From Prorocentrum cordatum (Eukaryota > Sar > Dinophyceae > Prorocentrales > Prorocentraceae): a DNA stretch of 32,673 nucleotides. The DNA is taken from assembly GCA_963575745.1 (NCBI GenBank), contig CAUYUJ010016482.1, positions 402,836-435,508 of the forward strand, in the 5' to 3' direction. This document shows positions 18,362 through 27,243 of the stretch, piece by piece. Made by a program: the position numbers and the translations under genes. The notes under the pieces are model-generated. The model ran no database searches, was not told the DNA's origin, and saw only the letters and a list, made by a program, of their open reading frames with translations. Positions within the stretch are counted from its first letter, which is position 1, and every line of letters begins with the position of its first letter.

Positions 18362-18862
18362 GGCGTGCCATGCGGGCGCAGCCACTGGTGCCTTCGGTGG
18401 AGCGCCCTACGGAGCCACGAAATGTGTGAGGGGTGTGACGGAATGGGAGCGGCGGTGCCATGCGGTAACTGCCAGTGGAACCCAAGGTGTAATTCCTGAT
18501 AGGGGCCACGGAACGTGTGCGGGGTGTGCCGAAGCGGGTTCGGAGGTGCCATGCGGGCGACGCCATTGGAGCCTGAAGTGGTTTTCCCTATGGGGTCACG
18601 GAACGTGTGAGTTGTGTGGGTCTGAATTGGTGTGGTTGTGCCATGCGGGCGCTGCCCCTGGGGCGTTAGGTGGTGCTTCCCGTGGGGCCACGAAACGTGC
18701 AAGGGGTGTGCCCGAACGGCCGCGGTGGTGCCATGCGTACCAGGTGGAGCCTCAGGTGGAGCTCTGTATGGGGTCACGAAGCCTGTGGGGTGTGTGCCGA
18801 AACGGGCGCGGTGATGCCATGCGGGCGCTGCCACTGGGGCCTTAGGTGGAGCTCCCTTCTGA
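18362..18862. repeat. ~92-bp satellite, about six units
   Basis: Units start with GGTGCCATGCGGGCG (near 18365, 18455, 18547, 18639, 18730 and 18813). They continue with CCACTGGGGCCTTAGGTGGA, then TATGGGGCCACGAAACGTGT and GGGGTGTGCCGAAACGGGCG. Spacing is mainly 90-93 bp; the last interval is shortened to about 83 bp. Units are 75-85% alike by eye. The length is not a multiple of three, so frames change between units, arguing against a repeat protein. Confidence 0.85.
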
Positions 18863-18876
18863 TCGGTCCACCAATT

Positions 18877-19475
18877 AAGTTACTCCGACGGTTGGACCCC
18901 ACATGAGAGTATACCTTGATTGCCCTGGCCGAAGCCCCCTTAACCCTGGCCGAAGCCCCCCGTCTCGCCCTCTGTTGTGCCTCCTCCTCATCCTCCTTGT
19001 CTTCCTCGTCCTCCGTCTCCTCCTTGTGCTCGCCCTCCTTGTTCAATTCCTCCTCCTCCCCTTCGTCCTGGTCCTCCTTCTCCTCCTCCTCCACCTCCTC
19101 CTTCCCCCCCCTCAACTCCATCCCGCTTGTTCTTCTCATTCACCTTTCTTTCCTCCCGGCAGGGGGGAGCATACCGATTTTCCTCGGCGCCCTCGCCGCC
19201 GACCCGGCAGGGGCGCGTTCTCCGATGGCAAACTCGCGGGGCCGTCGGGGCAACGGCCGTTGGGACAACCCCGCGAGCCGCTGGGGCGCTAGAGCAAACC
19301 GTTGGGACAACCCCGCAAGCACCGAGTTAGTCGCGGCCGCGATCAGGCGGGAGGCAGCACGAGGGTCAGCTCTGCCGCGAGCTGGTCCGCCTCAGCCCTG
19401 TAGTACATATTCAATCCAGAGGGGCCGGAAAAAGACGACAGTTACAGGGTTCCGATGCCCCGCTGGATCAGTTGG
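18877..19475. repeat. composite dispersed repeat, copy B
   Basis: Colinear with 2558-3145: TTACTCCGACGGTTGGACCC head, shorter C/T-rich tract (about 18960-19110), CGATTTTCCTCGGCGCC, then GTTGGGACAACCCCGCG sub-repeats near 19260 and 19300. It ends with AAGACGACAGTTACAGGGTT at 19431-19450, the start of one 160-bp unit as seen at 3803. The following array is a different minisatellite. Confidence 0.65.
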
Positions 19476-20712
19476 AGGGAACTGACCGTCAGTTTCCTCC
19501 AACTGACGGTCAGTTCCTTCCGACTGACGGTTAGTTGCCTCCAATTGGCCGTCAGTTGCGTCCAAATGATCCTCCGTTGCCTCCAACTGACCGCCAGTTG
19601 CTTCCGACTGACCGTCAGTTGCTTGTCACCGACCATCTGTTGCCTCGAAATGACGGTCAGGTGCCGCCAACTACTGACCGTCAGTTGCTTTCAGCTGGCC
19701 GTCCGTTGCCTCCAACTGACCGTCGGCTGCCTCCAACTGACCGCCAGCTGCCTCAACTGACCGTCAGTTGCCCCCGACTGACCGTCAGTTGCCTCCAGCT
19801 GACCGTCAGTTGCCTCCAAGTGACGGCCGGTTGCCTTCAAATGACGGTCAGTTGCCTCGGACTGACCGTCGGCTGCCTCCAACTGATTTTCAGTTGCCTC
19901 CAACTGACCGTCAGTTGCCTCCAAGTGACCGTCAGTTGCTTCCGGCTGACCGTCAGTTGCTTCAATCTGACCACCCGTTGCCCCCAACTGACGACCCGTT
20001 GCCTCCAACTGACCGCCGTCTGCCTCCAGCTGACCGTGCGTTGCCCCTGTTGACGGTGACGGTCAGTTACTTCCAACCGACGATCAGCTGCTTCCAACTC
20101 ACCGCCAGTTGCTTTCAACTGACGGTTAGTTGCCTCCAATGGACCGCCAGTTGCCTCCAATGGACCGCCAGTTGCCCCAATTGACCACCAGTTGCTCCCA
20201 AGTGACGGTCAGTTGCCTTCAACTGACCGTCAGGTGCCTCCGACTGACCATCAGTTGGAGGCAACTCCCGGGCGGGGTTGGGGACGGGGTGGCACCGCGC
20301 CCCGTTCCCCCCCACCCGCTGAATTGCCCCTATCTGACCGTCAGTTGCCTCCAGCTGCCGGTCAGTTGCATCCAGCTGACAGTCCGTTGCCCCCAACCGA
20401 CCTCCGACTGACGCTCAGATGCGTCCAACTGACCGCCTGTTGCCTCCAATTGGCCGTCCGTTGCTCTCAACTGACCGTCGGTTGCCTCCAATTGACCGCC
20501 CCTTGCTCCCAAGTGACGGTCAGTTGCCGCCAACCAATGGTCAGTTGTTTCCAACTGGCCCGAATTGACCTTCAATTGCTTCCAACTGACCGCTGGTTGC
20601 TTCCAAGTGACGGTCAGCTACCTCCAACTGACGTTCAACTGTTTTCAACTGGCGGTCAGCTGCCCCCAACTGACCGTCAGTTGCCTTCAACTGTCCGTCA
20701 GTTGGATGGAAC
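19466..20712. repeat. 21-bp minisatellite of tandem 17-bp palindromes
   Basis: About 55 units of CAACTGACCGTCAGTTG plus the spacer CCTC. The 17-mer is a perfect dyad around one central base. The array is interrupted at about 20263-20330 by a GC-rich segment. Some units carry a G instead of C at the centre, equivalent to a flipped unit. Because 21 is a multiple of three, both strands stay open for long stretches, giving spurious repeat ORFs. Confidence 0.95.
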
Positions 20713-21193
20713 TGCGGGGATCACCTTGCGACGACAACGACCACGACGACGACGACGACGAGTTACGGAACAGCCTTTTCCACACGCCGACAAGGTCGGC
20801 GGATTCGGAGGTTTGAGATTTTCAAACGTTTTTCGTCGATGATCGGCGGTTTCAGCTTCAGGACGCTTTCCAGCAGCTGCGCCTCGTCGGAAGCCTCCAG
20901 GTATGCCCGGATCTCCCCGAACGGCCACCACAGGCTTGAGAGGTGGCCCGAAAGCCACCAGTGGCAACGCTACGGCGGGATTTGCCCAAGGGGGGATGCA
21001 ACGACCCCCAATCGCCCATTGGTCGCCGATGGAGCCAGATAGCCCATGGGGTGCCTATCGCCAGTGCACTGGCGATGTATTGCCGATTCTAGGTCGATGT
21101 TCCCCCCATGGGCAGGACCCCTCCCGACGCTGCCCATCAGAACCCATTTCTCACGGCGACCGTGGTGGTGGATTCGCCTGGGCACTGAATTTA
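20713..21193. other. no gene supported; (CGA)n at 20731-20760
   Basis: A short ACGACGACG run is followed by unique sequence. The segment 21025-21095 has imperfect GCCAGTGCACTGGC- and CGATGTATTGCCGAT-type dyads similar in style to 24940-25020. Confidence 0.4.
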
Positions 21194-21380
21194 TTTGAGT
21201 ACATTCAACCCGCATAGTAAGGATGAGCAACTTCTCAAGGTTACCCTTGCATCCTTCCCCGTCGGCCCATCCTTGGCCACTTTCGCCGGCCGCGCCCCGC
21301 TCCCAAAGTGTCGGCATGGCTTTCCAAGGCCCTTGCATCCTTACCGTGACCTTATTTTGCAGGCTGACTGTAGTCAGAAG
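21194..21380. mobile_element. foldback/MITE element with GCATCCTT sub-repeats, copy 2
   Basis: Shares with 9031-9205 the ordered segments TTCAACCCGCATAGTAAGGATG, CTTGCATCCTT, GCCCATCCTTGGCCACTTTCG then CCGGCCGCGCCCCGCTC, and TTCCAAGGCCCTTGCATCCT. The right end (GGCTGACTGTAGTCAGAAGG) pairs weakly with the left. It is diverged from copy 1. Confidence 0.65.
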
Positions 21381-21463
21381 GCAACCCTCGAGAGGTCTGG
21401 GGGGCAACGGTGTCGGTATCTTCCCACTGCCCCAATACGCGTATTTGTGTGAGCGTACGTTGA

Positions 21464-21650
21464 TCGAAGAAGAATAACTGCATGAACAGAACGTGCCGGA
21501 GCTCCGTGCGGATTTTGTCAGATATGCGTTGGGCCGCGGCGCCTCCAGCTCCTCCCATGGCGCGCTCCGCGCGCCAGGGGGGTGTCCAGCGCCGACTCAA
21601 GGATTTTGCGCGGACTTCCGACAGTGTGTGTTCGTGTGTTTGTTTCTTCC
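21464..21650. mobile_element. foldback/MITE element of the GGCGCTCCGCGCGGAT family, copy 3
   Basis: It opens TCGAAGAAGAATAACTGCAT, has GGAGCTCCGTGCGGATTTTG on the left and GATTTTGCGCGGACTTCCG on the right as inverted arms. The central GGCGCGCTCCGCGCGCCAGG is almost identical to that of 8090-8120. It ends near GTTTGTTTCTTCC. It is the most diverged of three copies. Confidence 0.6.
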
Positions 21651-21775
21651 ACTGGTGTGACCTCGTGTGTCTGCTGCGTAAAGCGAGCCTGTGAGGTCCA
21701 CAAGCGGGCTGCGGGCGTCCTGTTTTCTTTCGCGTGTTCCTGTTTTGTGCCATGCCAGGACGGTTCCTGCAGTGC

Positions 21776-21994
21776 CGTGAGACAACTACTCCAGATTTTG
21801 TAATAAAAGGGAGGGGGTCTGGACCCTCCAAGACAAGCCATTTCAGACCTCCCCCGTGGGAGAGCCCTCCAAATCATCGTCCCCAGACCCCCCCAGGCCC
21901 TCCAAGATAGCCTGGAAGAGACCCCCCCCGAAACGAGACCCCCCTCCCTTTATTACGAAATCTGGAGTATCCAGAGAGGCGCCTCGGTGAGACA
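21776..21994. mobile_element. ~200-bp MITE-like inverted repeat element
   Basis: ACTCCAGATTTTGTAATAAA then AGGGAGGGGGTCT at 21788-21820 is matched in inverted orientation by 21935-21970, about 30 of 34 bases pairing. GTGAGACA occurs outside both ends (21776-21783 and 21987-21994), a possible 8-bp target duplication, although it does not abut the paired bases exactly. The interior has repeated CCCTCCAAGA. No coding capacity. Confidence 0.65.
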
Positions 21995-22274
21995 TCCTTG
22001 ACTCCATCATGCAGGGCCCATTCCGATCCGATCAGTCCGGCTCGATGCCCGGCACTGGCCTGCTCACTCTGATTCGATTTCGACCCGTGGCGATCCGATG
22101 CGGTTCGACGCTTGCACGGCCTGGCCGTGCACTGGCACGGCTGATTTGTTGATGCGATTCCGACCCCGTGCCGATGCGGACTGATCCGACGCACGTTCCG
22201 ATCAGGTGCGATTTCCCGAGTCGATGTTGATTGTTCCTGACTGCTCCTCAGCCAGAGTGTGCTCCCTCTCGCAG
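21995..22274. other. unique sequence, possibly intron
   Basis: GATCCGAT/CGATTCGAT-like phrases recur but no regular repeat forms. It ends in a pyrimidine-rich run (CTCCCTCTCGCAG) that fits a splice acceptor for the following exon. Confidence 0.35.
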
Positions 22275-22412
22275 GCAAGAAGGGTTCGCTCTTCGACGCG
22301 TTGGAGGACATGGACGCGCAGGCGTGCCTCGATAAGGCGAAGACTCTGCAGGCACGCCCATGCGGAAACTACCTGCTGCGGCGCCTGCTGCCTGCGAAGG
22401 CACTCAGTCAAG
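22275..22412 (+). CDS. internal exon candidate, unknown product
   Basis: The 138 bp between TGCTCCCTCTCGCAG and a GT at 22413 read as one open frame, 46 codons, phase 1 at both ends, so it could be inserted without shifting frame. The protein contains GKKGSLFDALEDMDAQACLD, then KAKTLQARPCGNYLL and RRLLPAKALSQ, a mix of charged and hydrophobic residues typical of helical proteins. It is unlike the repeat-derived frames around it. Small exons in long repeat-filled introns suit the presumed host. No family is recognised. Confidence 0.4.
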
Positions 22413-22889
22413 GTTTTTGTGACAGCAGCAGATACAGTCAGTAGTTGCTGTGATCGTCGCCACGGCAGCGGCATCAGTCATTGTATCTGTAGCGGTGTTG
22501 GTAAAAGGAGAGAGGATTCTAGGAGGAGGAGGAAGAGGAGGAGGAGGAGAATGAGGAGGAGGAGGTGGGCGCGCAGATGGGAGGGAGGAGAGGAGAGACC
22601 CTCTGGATCATTGAAAGTCTGCCTCACTCGTGCGCAGTGACGCGCGGCCCGCTTCAGCGACACGATGTGAAGGGAGGGGAGGGGAGGGGCTTGGAGGAGG
22701 AGGAGGAGGACAAGGTGTGGGAGGGGAGGGGGAGCAGGGGAGAGGATGACAAGCTAGGTGCGCTCGCGTCATATCTGACGTCCTTCCCCTCCCCCCATCC
22801 CTTACCATGGCGCAGTTCTCCTCCCTATTCGCACAATCGGATGTCGTAGCATGGCGTCGCATTATATGGCATAGCATGGTGTTGAACAT
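22413..22889. repeat. purine-rich patches, no gene
   Basis: GGA-rich runs at about 22520-22565 and 22665-22745 separated by unique DNA. A few short CATGGCAT/TAGCATGG phrases appear near 22850-22910. Confidence 0.6.
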
Positions 22890-23515
22890 TAACGCGTAGC
22901 ATGACATAGCACGGGCGTGGCGACGCCCCCAAATGAGGGGGGGGACTTCTGCGGCCCAACAAATCAAATAATCGACACCGAATGTGTAACCACTTTCAAT
23001 GGTTTCTTCGGTCCTATTTGGAAGGACCGAAATCCATGCCGTGGCATGGTACTGGAAATAATGACGCCAACGCTGCAGCGGGAGCACGATTTGGAACGAG
23101 CGGAAGCGCGGAAATTAGGCCAGTGCTGCAGCGGGAGCACGGTTCGGAACGAGCGGTAGCCCGAACATGAGGCCAGCGCTTCAGCGAGAGCAGCATTTTG
23201 AAAAGATACCTAAGCGCGGAAGCGCGGAAATGAGGACGCGGAGTCTGACACAGCATGGCGCTGCAACACCCCGAAGTGGGGGGGCTTCTGCGGCGCAAAC
23301 AATCCATGAATCGACACCGAATGTGTAACCACTTCCGATGGTTTCTTCGGGGGGGTCTAGATTTGCGGGCCATTTGGGAGGACCGAAAACCATGCCGTGG
23401 CATGGCGCTGGAAATAGTATGACGCCAACGCTGCAGCGGGAGCACGATTCGGAACGAGCGGATGCGCGGAAACGAGGCCAGTGCTTCAGCGAGAGCAGCA
23501 TTTGAACAATCCAAA
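22890..23515. repeat. ~340-360-bp tandem duplication with inner GCAGCGGGAGCACG repeats
   Basis: The block 22920-23200 recurs at 23257-23510. Shared segments are GACACCGAATGTGTAACCAC (22975 and 23312), GGTTTCTTCGG, CATGCCGTGGCATGG, GACGCCAACGCTGCAGCGGG (23063 and 23421) and TTCAGCGAGAGCAGCATTT. The first copy also has an internal duplication of CTGCAGCGGGAGCACG. Frames on the minus strand repeat in parallel but show no domain. Confidence 0.75.
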
Positions 23516-23671
23516 GTGGAAACCCGTTTCTGGGAAATCTGGTGTAACAAAATCCAGTACGCGGAGGGGGCCGGCCATTTCCCGGACGCCACCAGGGGAG
23601 AGAGGAGAGTGGTATTTATATTGTTTCATTGTGAAGGGGGAGAAGAAGGAGGAGGCAAAGGATGGAGGATG
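23516..23671. other. no feature seen
   Basis: Short unique stretch after the duplication. A plus-strand frame (KVETRFWEIWCNKIQYAEGA region) looks mildly protein-like but is too short to support. Confidence 0.3.
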
Positions 23672-23852
23672 ATGGTGATGATGATGATGATGATGATGAG
23701 GAGGAGGAGGAGGAGGAGGAGGAGGAGGAGGGGGAGGGGGAGGAGGAGGAGGAGGAGGAAGAGGAGGAGGAGGAGGAGGAGGAGGAGGAGGAGGAGGAGG
23801 AGGAGGTGGAGTCGGAGGAGGAGGAGGAGGTGGAGGAGGAGGAGGAGGAATA
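23672..23852. repeat. (GATGAT)n then (GGA)n tract
   Basis: ATGATGATG passes directly into a pure GGA tract with a few GTG interruptions. The acidic ORF is an artefact. Confidence 0.95.
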
Positions 23853-24565
23853 ATTAAAGCTTATCAGACGCGGCGATCGCCTCGATCACTTCAACAGGAG
23901 CAGGAGGAGAAGGATGACTAGGCGGGGGATGGGGACCCTGAGATCCGATTCTGCGAAGTCAACCCAAATCGTGAAAGATCACGACCGAAGCCGTAGACCC
24001 TTCTTTCGGAGCATTTTCAAAGGCGGATCGATCTCCGAGTGTCCCACCCCCGAAAGCCGAGCGCACACGCCGAGTGTGGAAACTATTGCAACGCCCAGAT
24101 CACATGGGAGGAAGAGGAGGCGGCAAGCACGAGGTGGGATGGGGTCGGGAGACCCTCACATCAGCCGGCCTGATCTCTCCACCCGCGGCCCCAAGAAGGT
24201 CCTTCCCAGGGCCAGCTTCTGCCACGGATGATTCGTTCTCGAGAGTCCCCGGGCCCGCCAGCGGCCCCCCAGGGCCGAAATCCAGGAAGCACCGCCAGGA
24301 TGGAACAACCATCCTGTCGTCGGAGGTCTGGGGACGGGGTGGACGCGAGCGGCCTGGGCCGCGGCGTACGGCCACGCTTTCACCCGGAGGAGCACTGCAG
24401 CTCGCAACAGGGTTCAGAACAATGCTGGTTTCGGAGGGGTACTCTCAAGTTCTCCGCCGTTGGGCTCTCCACCTTGGAATGATCTTCGTTTTGGATGTCT
24501 CCATGTGGCCTTGGGCTCTCGACGAGGGGGCCCATGTTCTTGTGACCTTGTCTCGTCTCCAGCAT
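23853..24565. other. unassigned unique sequence
   Basis: Mixed sequence without simple repeats. Overlapping open frames of 60-190 codons exist on both strands, none with a recognisable motif. Confidence 0.35.
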
Positions 24566-24660
24566 GAAGTCGGGCACGTCCCCCTACAGGAGGAATATGC
24601 AAGAATAGTCAAAAATAGTATGGGGACGATTTTTTTGGAATGTTTCTGAGTTTTTTTTTA
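24566..24660. repeat. left-end portion of the 161-bp MITE family
   Basis: AAGTCGGGCACGTCCCCCTA then CAGGAGGAATATGC and AATAGTATGGGGACGATTTT match the left and middle of the element at 1157-1317. The right TIR is absent; the sequence runs into T-rich DNA. Confidence 0.65.
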
Positions 24661-24698
24661 CTTTTTGAATCTCCCCAGCACAAGCATCAATTTTCCGG

Positions 24699-24815
24699 GT
24701 CGGAAGCCTTGAGACGGGGGCCCATGCAACCGAGGGTCAGCCCGAGCGCCGGATCTTGCAGGATCCTGCAGAGGCGGGGGTGCACTGACCTGGGTTTGCC
24801 TGCAGGATCCTGCGC
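24699..24815. repeat. dispersed GACGGGGG / TGCAGGATCCTGC repeat, copy 3
   Basis: TCGGAAGCCTTGAGACGGGG, GGGTCAGCCCGAGCGCCGGA, CTTGCAGGATCCTGCAG, CACTGACCTGGGTTT and a second GCAGGATCCTGC follow the same order as 1815-1915. Confidence 0.7.
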
Positions 24816-24849
24816 GGCGCTGGAGGCGCCGCCGGGATGGCTCAGCGTC

Positions 24850-25105
24850 GATGCAGAAAGTCCGCGCGGATCTCCGACAGTTGCAGGTTTATCCAGGCCT
24901 CCCAGATGGGGTCGGAGTAGATGGGGTCAGAGGACGATGCATCGGCGATGCGGCTCGATGTGGGGCCCGATGTGCTCCACGCCGATGGCGCCGATGCATC
25001 GCCGATGTATCGGCGATGCGACGAGATCCGCCGACCCCGTCTTCTCTGACCCCATCTAGGAGGCCTCTAGCACCGATGCAAGAAGTCCGCGCGGAGCTCC
25101 GACAG
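24850..25105. repeat. inverted-repeat element flanked by 31-bp direct repeats
   Basis: GATGCAGAAAGTCCGCGCGG then ATCTCCGACAG at 24850-24880 recurs at 25075-25105 (28 of 31 identical). Between them, AGGCCTCCCAGATGGGGTC at 24895-24913 is inverted at 25048-25066. The middle has GATGCATCGGCGATG-type dyads. The end motif TCCGCGCGGA is itself palindromic and recalls the 7998-8210 foldback family. Confidence 0.6.
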
Positions 25106-25280
25106 ATGTCTATTGCGGTACAGTCGGACGGAGGCATAAGATCGAGGTCGGTTCGGGGAGGGTACCCTGCTGCTCTTCGTGCTTGCTGGATGTGCTCGTG
25201 CACACTGGCGGCGGGTACCCTCGGATGTTCTGCTTGCTTTGGCCGACGGGGGGGTCTCGTGTTCTGTGGTCTAGGGTTCC
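25106..25280. other. no feature seen
   Basis: Two copies of a GGGTACCCT...GCTTGCT pattern (near 25159 and 25214) hint at a small local duplication. Otherwise nothing. Confidence 0.35.
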
Positions 25281-25298
25281 TAAACCCTAAACCCTAAA
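25281..25298. repeat. short interstitial CCCTAAA telomeric repeat
   Basis: TAAACCCTAAACCCTAAA, about two and a half units, C-rich strand on plus. A TAGGG lies just before it in opposite orientation. Confidence 0.85.
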
Positions 25299-25529
25299 TT
25301 CCCAAGCACCTCGTTGTGCTTCTGCCCACCCCACCGCGCATCACCGTCGCCGTCTACGAGAGACAGGGCATCTCTGAGATGCTTGAGCATGTTGCCCGAG
25401 TGGGTCGCCTTGGCAGCTTTTGCTGCTGCCCTCCCCCTCTTTTGGGGATTCGCGCTTCAATGATAAACCTCCCCTGATCCTCAACGAATATAACACCCTA
25501 AACCCAAAGACCTTTTCCTCGAAGTGTCT
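25299..25529. other. unique spacer, single CCCTAAACCC at 25496-25505
   Basis: No supported gene. A short telomere-like remnant lies just before the 10-bp minisatellite. Confidence 0.4.
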
Positions 25530-25552
25530 CTGGGAGCGCCTGGGAGCGCTGG

Positions 25553-25647
<95 letters not shown>

Positions 25648-25913
25648 TCTGGAAGCGCCTGGGAGCGCTTGGGAGCGCCTGGGAGCGCTTGGAAGCGTGC
25701 CGGGAGCGCTTGGGAGCGCTTGGGAGCGCCTGGGAGCGCCTGGAAGCGCCTGGAACGCGCCGAGAGCGCCTGGGAGCGCCTGGGGGCGCTTGGGAGCGCC
25801 TGGGAGCGCCTGGGAGCGCTTGTGAGCGCCTGGGAGCGCCAGGAGCGCTTGGGAGCGCTTCGGAGCTCGCCGGGAGCGCCTGGGAGCGCCGGGGAGCGCC
25901 TGGGAGCGCCGGA

Positions 25914-25949
<36 letters not shown>

Positions 25950-25957
25950 TTGGGACG
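25530..25957. repeat. 10-bp minisatellite GGGAGCGCCT
   Basis: About 42 units of GGGAGCGCCT with variants GGGAGCGCTT, GGAAGCGCCT and 9/11-bp units. The Trp-Glu-Arg-Leu-Gly type ORFs are translations of it. Confidence 0.95.
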
Positions 25958-25982
25958 CATTTGGGAATTTAGGGGCCAGCGG

Positions 25983-25997
25983 CCCTAAACCCTAAAA
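25983..25997. repeat. short interstitial CCCTAAA telomeric repeat
   Basis: CCCTAAACCCTAAAA immediately after the 10-bp minisatellite, same orientation as the other telomeric patches. Confidence 0.85.
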
Positions 25998-26056
25998 GGC
26001 TGTAGTTCGGGAGGTTGCCGGCCATGCGGCCGGGGGTGGGAAGATGTTGCACCTCC

Positions 26057-26124
26057 TGCCCCCTTCGCCAAGCTTGATCGGGTCGGTTAAACGCCCCCCC
26101 AATCAAGCTTGCCGAAGGGGGGGC
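26057..26124. repeat. ~20-bp inverted repeat hairpin
   Basis: TGCCCCCTTCGCCAAGCTTG at 26057-26076 (arm to 26078) pairs with 26102-26124 (ATCAAGCTTGCCGAAGGGGG) with one mismatch and a different C/G-run length. The spacer is about 23 bases. Confidence 0.8.
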
Positions 26125-26163
26125 AGCCTTGCCTGGACTGTCGGCCGCTGCGCGCCCGAGAAG

Positions 26164-26228
26164 CCCTAAACCCTAAACCCTAAACCCTAAAACCCTAAAC
26201 CCTAAACCCTAAACCCTAAACCCTAAAC
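26164..26228. repeat. interstitial CCCTAAA telomeric array
   Basis: Nine units of CCCTAAA, one with an extra A. TTTAGGG is the plant-type telomere repeat and is also used by dinoflagellates. The C-rich strand on plus would put the former chromosome end towards lower coordinates. Confidence 0.95.
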
Positions 26229-26496
26229 CGTCGGCGCCAGCGTTGGAGTCGTCTGGGGCTCTGGGGTGGCCCAGTGCCGGCTCCTGCCAGCAGGAAGGGG
26301 GGGGCGGGCTCGAGGCGCCGGGCTCGGCAGGCCTTCGTTGGTCCCTCCCGGCCTCGGGGGGCCGCTCTCCGGCCCCGAGGCTGTCGAAAATCAGGAGGGG
26401 GAAAAAACACACAGACACAATGAATCGTCGATTCCAAGGAAAATGTAGGAAAATATTGGAAGTGGGGGGAAGGCAGAAGCCCAGAAAATATTGACC
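26229..26496. other. no gene supported
   Basis: GC-rich, then AT-rich approaching the LTR. Frames lack motifs. Confidence 0.4.
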
Positions 26497-26694
26497 TAAT
26501 AAGTGTATGTTATCTTGATAACTTCGGGTCGCGGAGCTGGGGTCCACGGACCTTGCCCGACAGGGCTGGTGAAATCTCTTTTCCACCTCAGCATGAACTG
26601 AGCCAAAACTGGCTCTCCACAGTACACAAATGTCACAACAGCGCATGCACAACAATCCTCACTCAAATCACTGATATATCCCTTGTTTCCTGCA
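26497..26694 (-). repeat. 3' LTR
   Basis: 198 bp, about 92% identical to 32155-32352. It carries more T/A at the transition sites than the other LTR, apart from one CCC/TTT difference in the opposite sense, compatible with decay of methylated cytosines. Confidence 0.9.
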
Positions 26695-26703
26695 CTCCTC
26701 CTC
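26695..26703 (-). promoter_or_regulatory. polypurine tract
   Basis: GAGGAGGAG on the minus strand abuts the 3' LTR directly, where second-strand synthesis of LTR elements is primed. Confidence 0.6.
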
Positions 26704-26754
26704 GGGCCCATCTGCAGCTTCATGCCAAGATCGGGCACTTAATCTGGAAACATA

Positions 26755-27243
26755 TTAATATCGAATCATGGCCAGCGAGTGAGGGTGCCAAATCCCGACA
26801 AACCCATCAACACTGTAGATCTTGTCCTGCCTTATCTCGTTGAGGGCGGTCGCCACGCACGCTTCGACCACCATCGCCTTTGTATATGTCGAGATGGCCC
26901 GATCCACCCGCCGTCGTCGTCGAAACTCCCGTCCACTGTCTATAGTCATAGCTGTGAACATAGCCCGAAGATCATTGGCCACGATCTTGCTCGTAGCTCC
27001 ATTCTTCATCGTGTCCTTCAGGCTGTACTGAGTTGAGGCCTCTTTCTCTGCTGGCTGCATGATACGGTCGATGTGCTGCTTGACTTTGAAGACTGCACTC
27101 GCTGCGATAACACTCAAAAGGGTGAGCATCATCATCACAACCGTTGTGGAAACGCCAAAATGGCTCTCGTCATCTGCAGGGCTTGAGATCGCGACTGGCT
27201 GGTAGTCACCCTTAATTATCTCAGTAGCATCTGAGCGTCCAAC
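26755..27243 (-). pseudogene. hydrophobic pol C-terminal extension or third ORF of the copia element
   Basis: Directly after the TAA the same frame is open for 162 codons to a stop at 26755-26757, 61 bases before the 3' LTR. It contains VVMMMLTLLSVIAASAVFKV, a predicted membrane segment with an ATG run at about 27138, then a basic/polar domain (RIMQPAEKEASTQYSLKD, REFRRRRRVDRAI, VVEACVATALNEIRQDK). With the hydrophobic run before the stop it gives two possible membrane helices. It may be a polyprotein tail split by a nonsense mutation or a separate envelope-position ORF. No envelope motif is seen. Function unknown. Confidence 0.55.

Noticed and set aside
18362-20712. CRISPR-like arrays
   Set aside because: No conserved repeat with unique spacers; both are simple tandem satellites in a eukaryotic context.
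19455-20842. repeat-protein-like ORFs with a Leu-Gln-Leu-Thr-Val-Ser-Cys period
   Set aside because: The 21-bp repeat is a multiple of three and lacks stops on both strands; several frames are open at once, so coding is not supported.
25420-25995. Trp-Glu-Arg-Leu-Gly-Ala repeat protein
   Set aside because: A translation of the 10-bp minisatellite; frames on both strands are equally open.
26164-26228. true telomere
   Set aside because: Only nine units with unique sequence and a full retrotransposon on one side and minisatellite on the other; it is interstitial.
27154-27165. 12-base match to the dinoflagellate spliced leader (AGCCATTTTGGC, minus strand)
   Set aside because: It lies inside an open coding stretch of the retroelement, lacks the rest of the leader and a donor site, and is a short hairpin-like sequence likely by chance.
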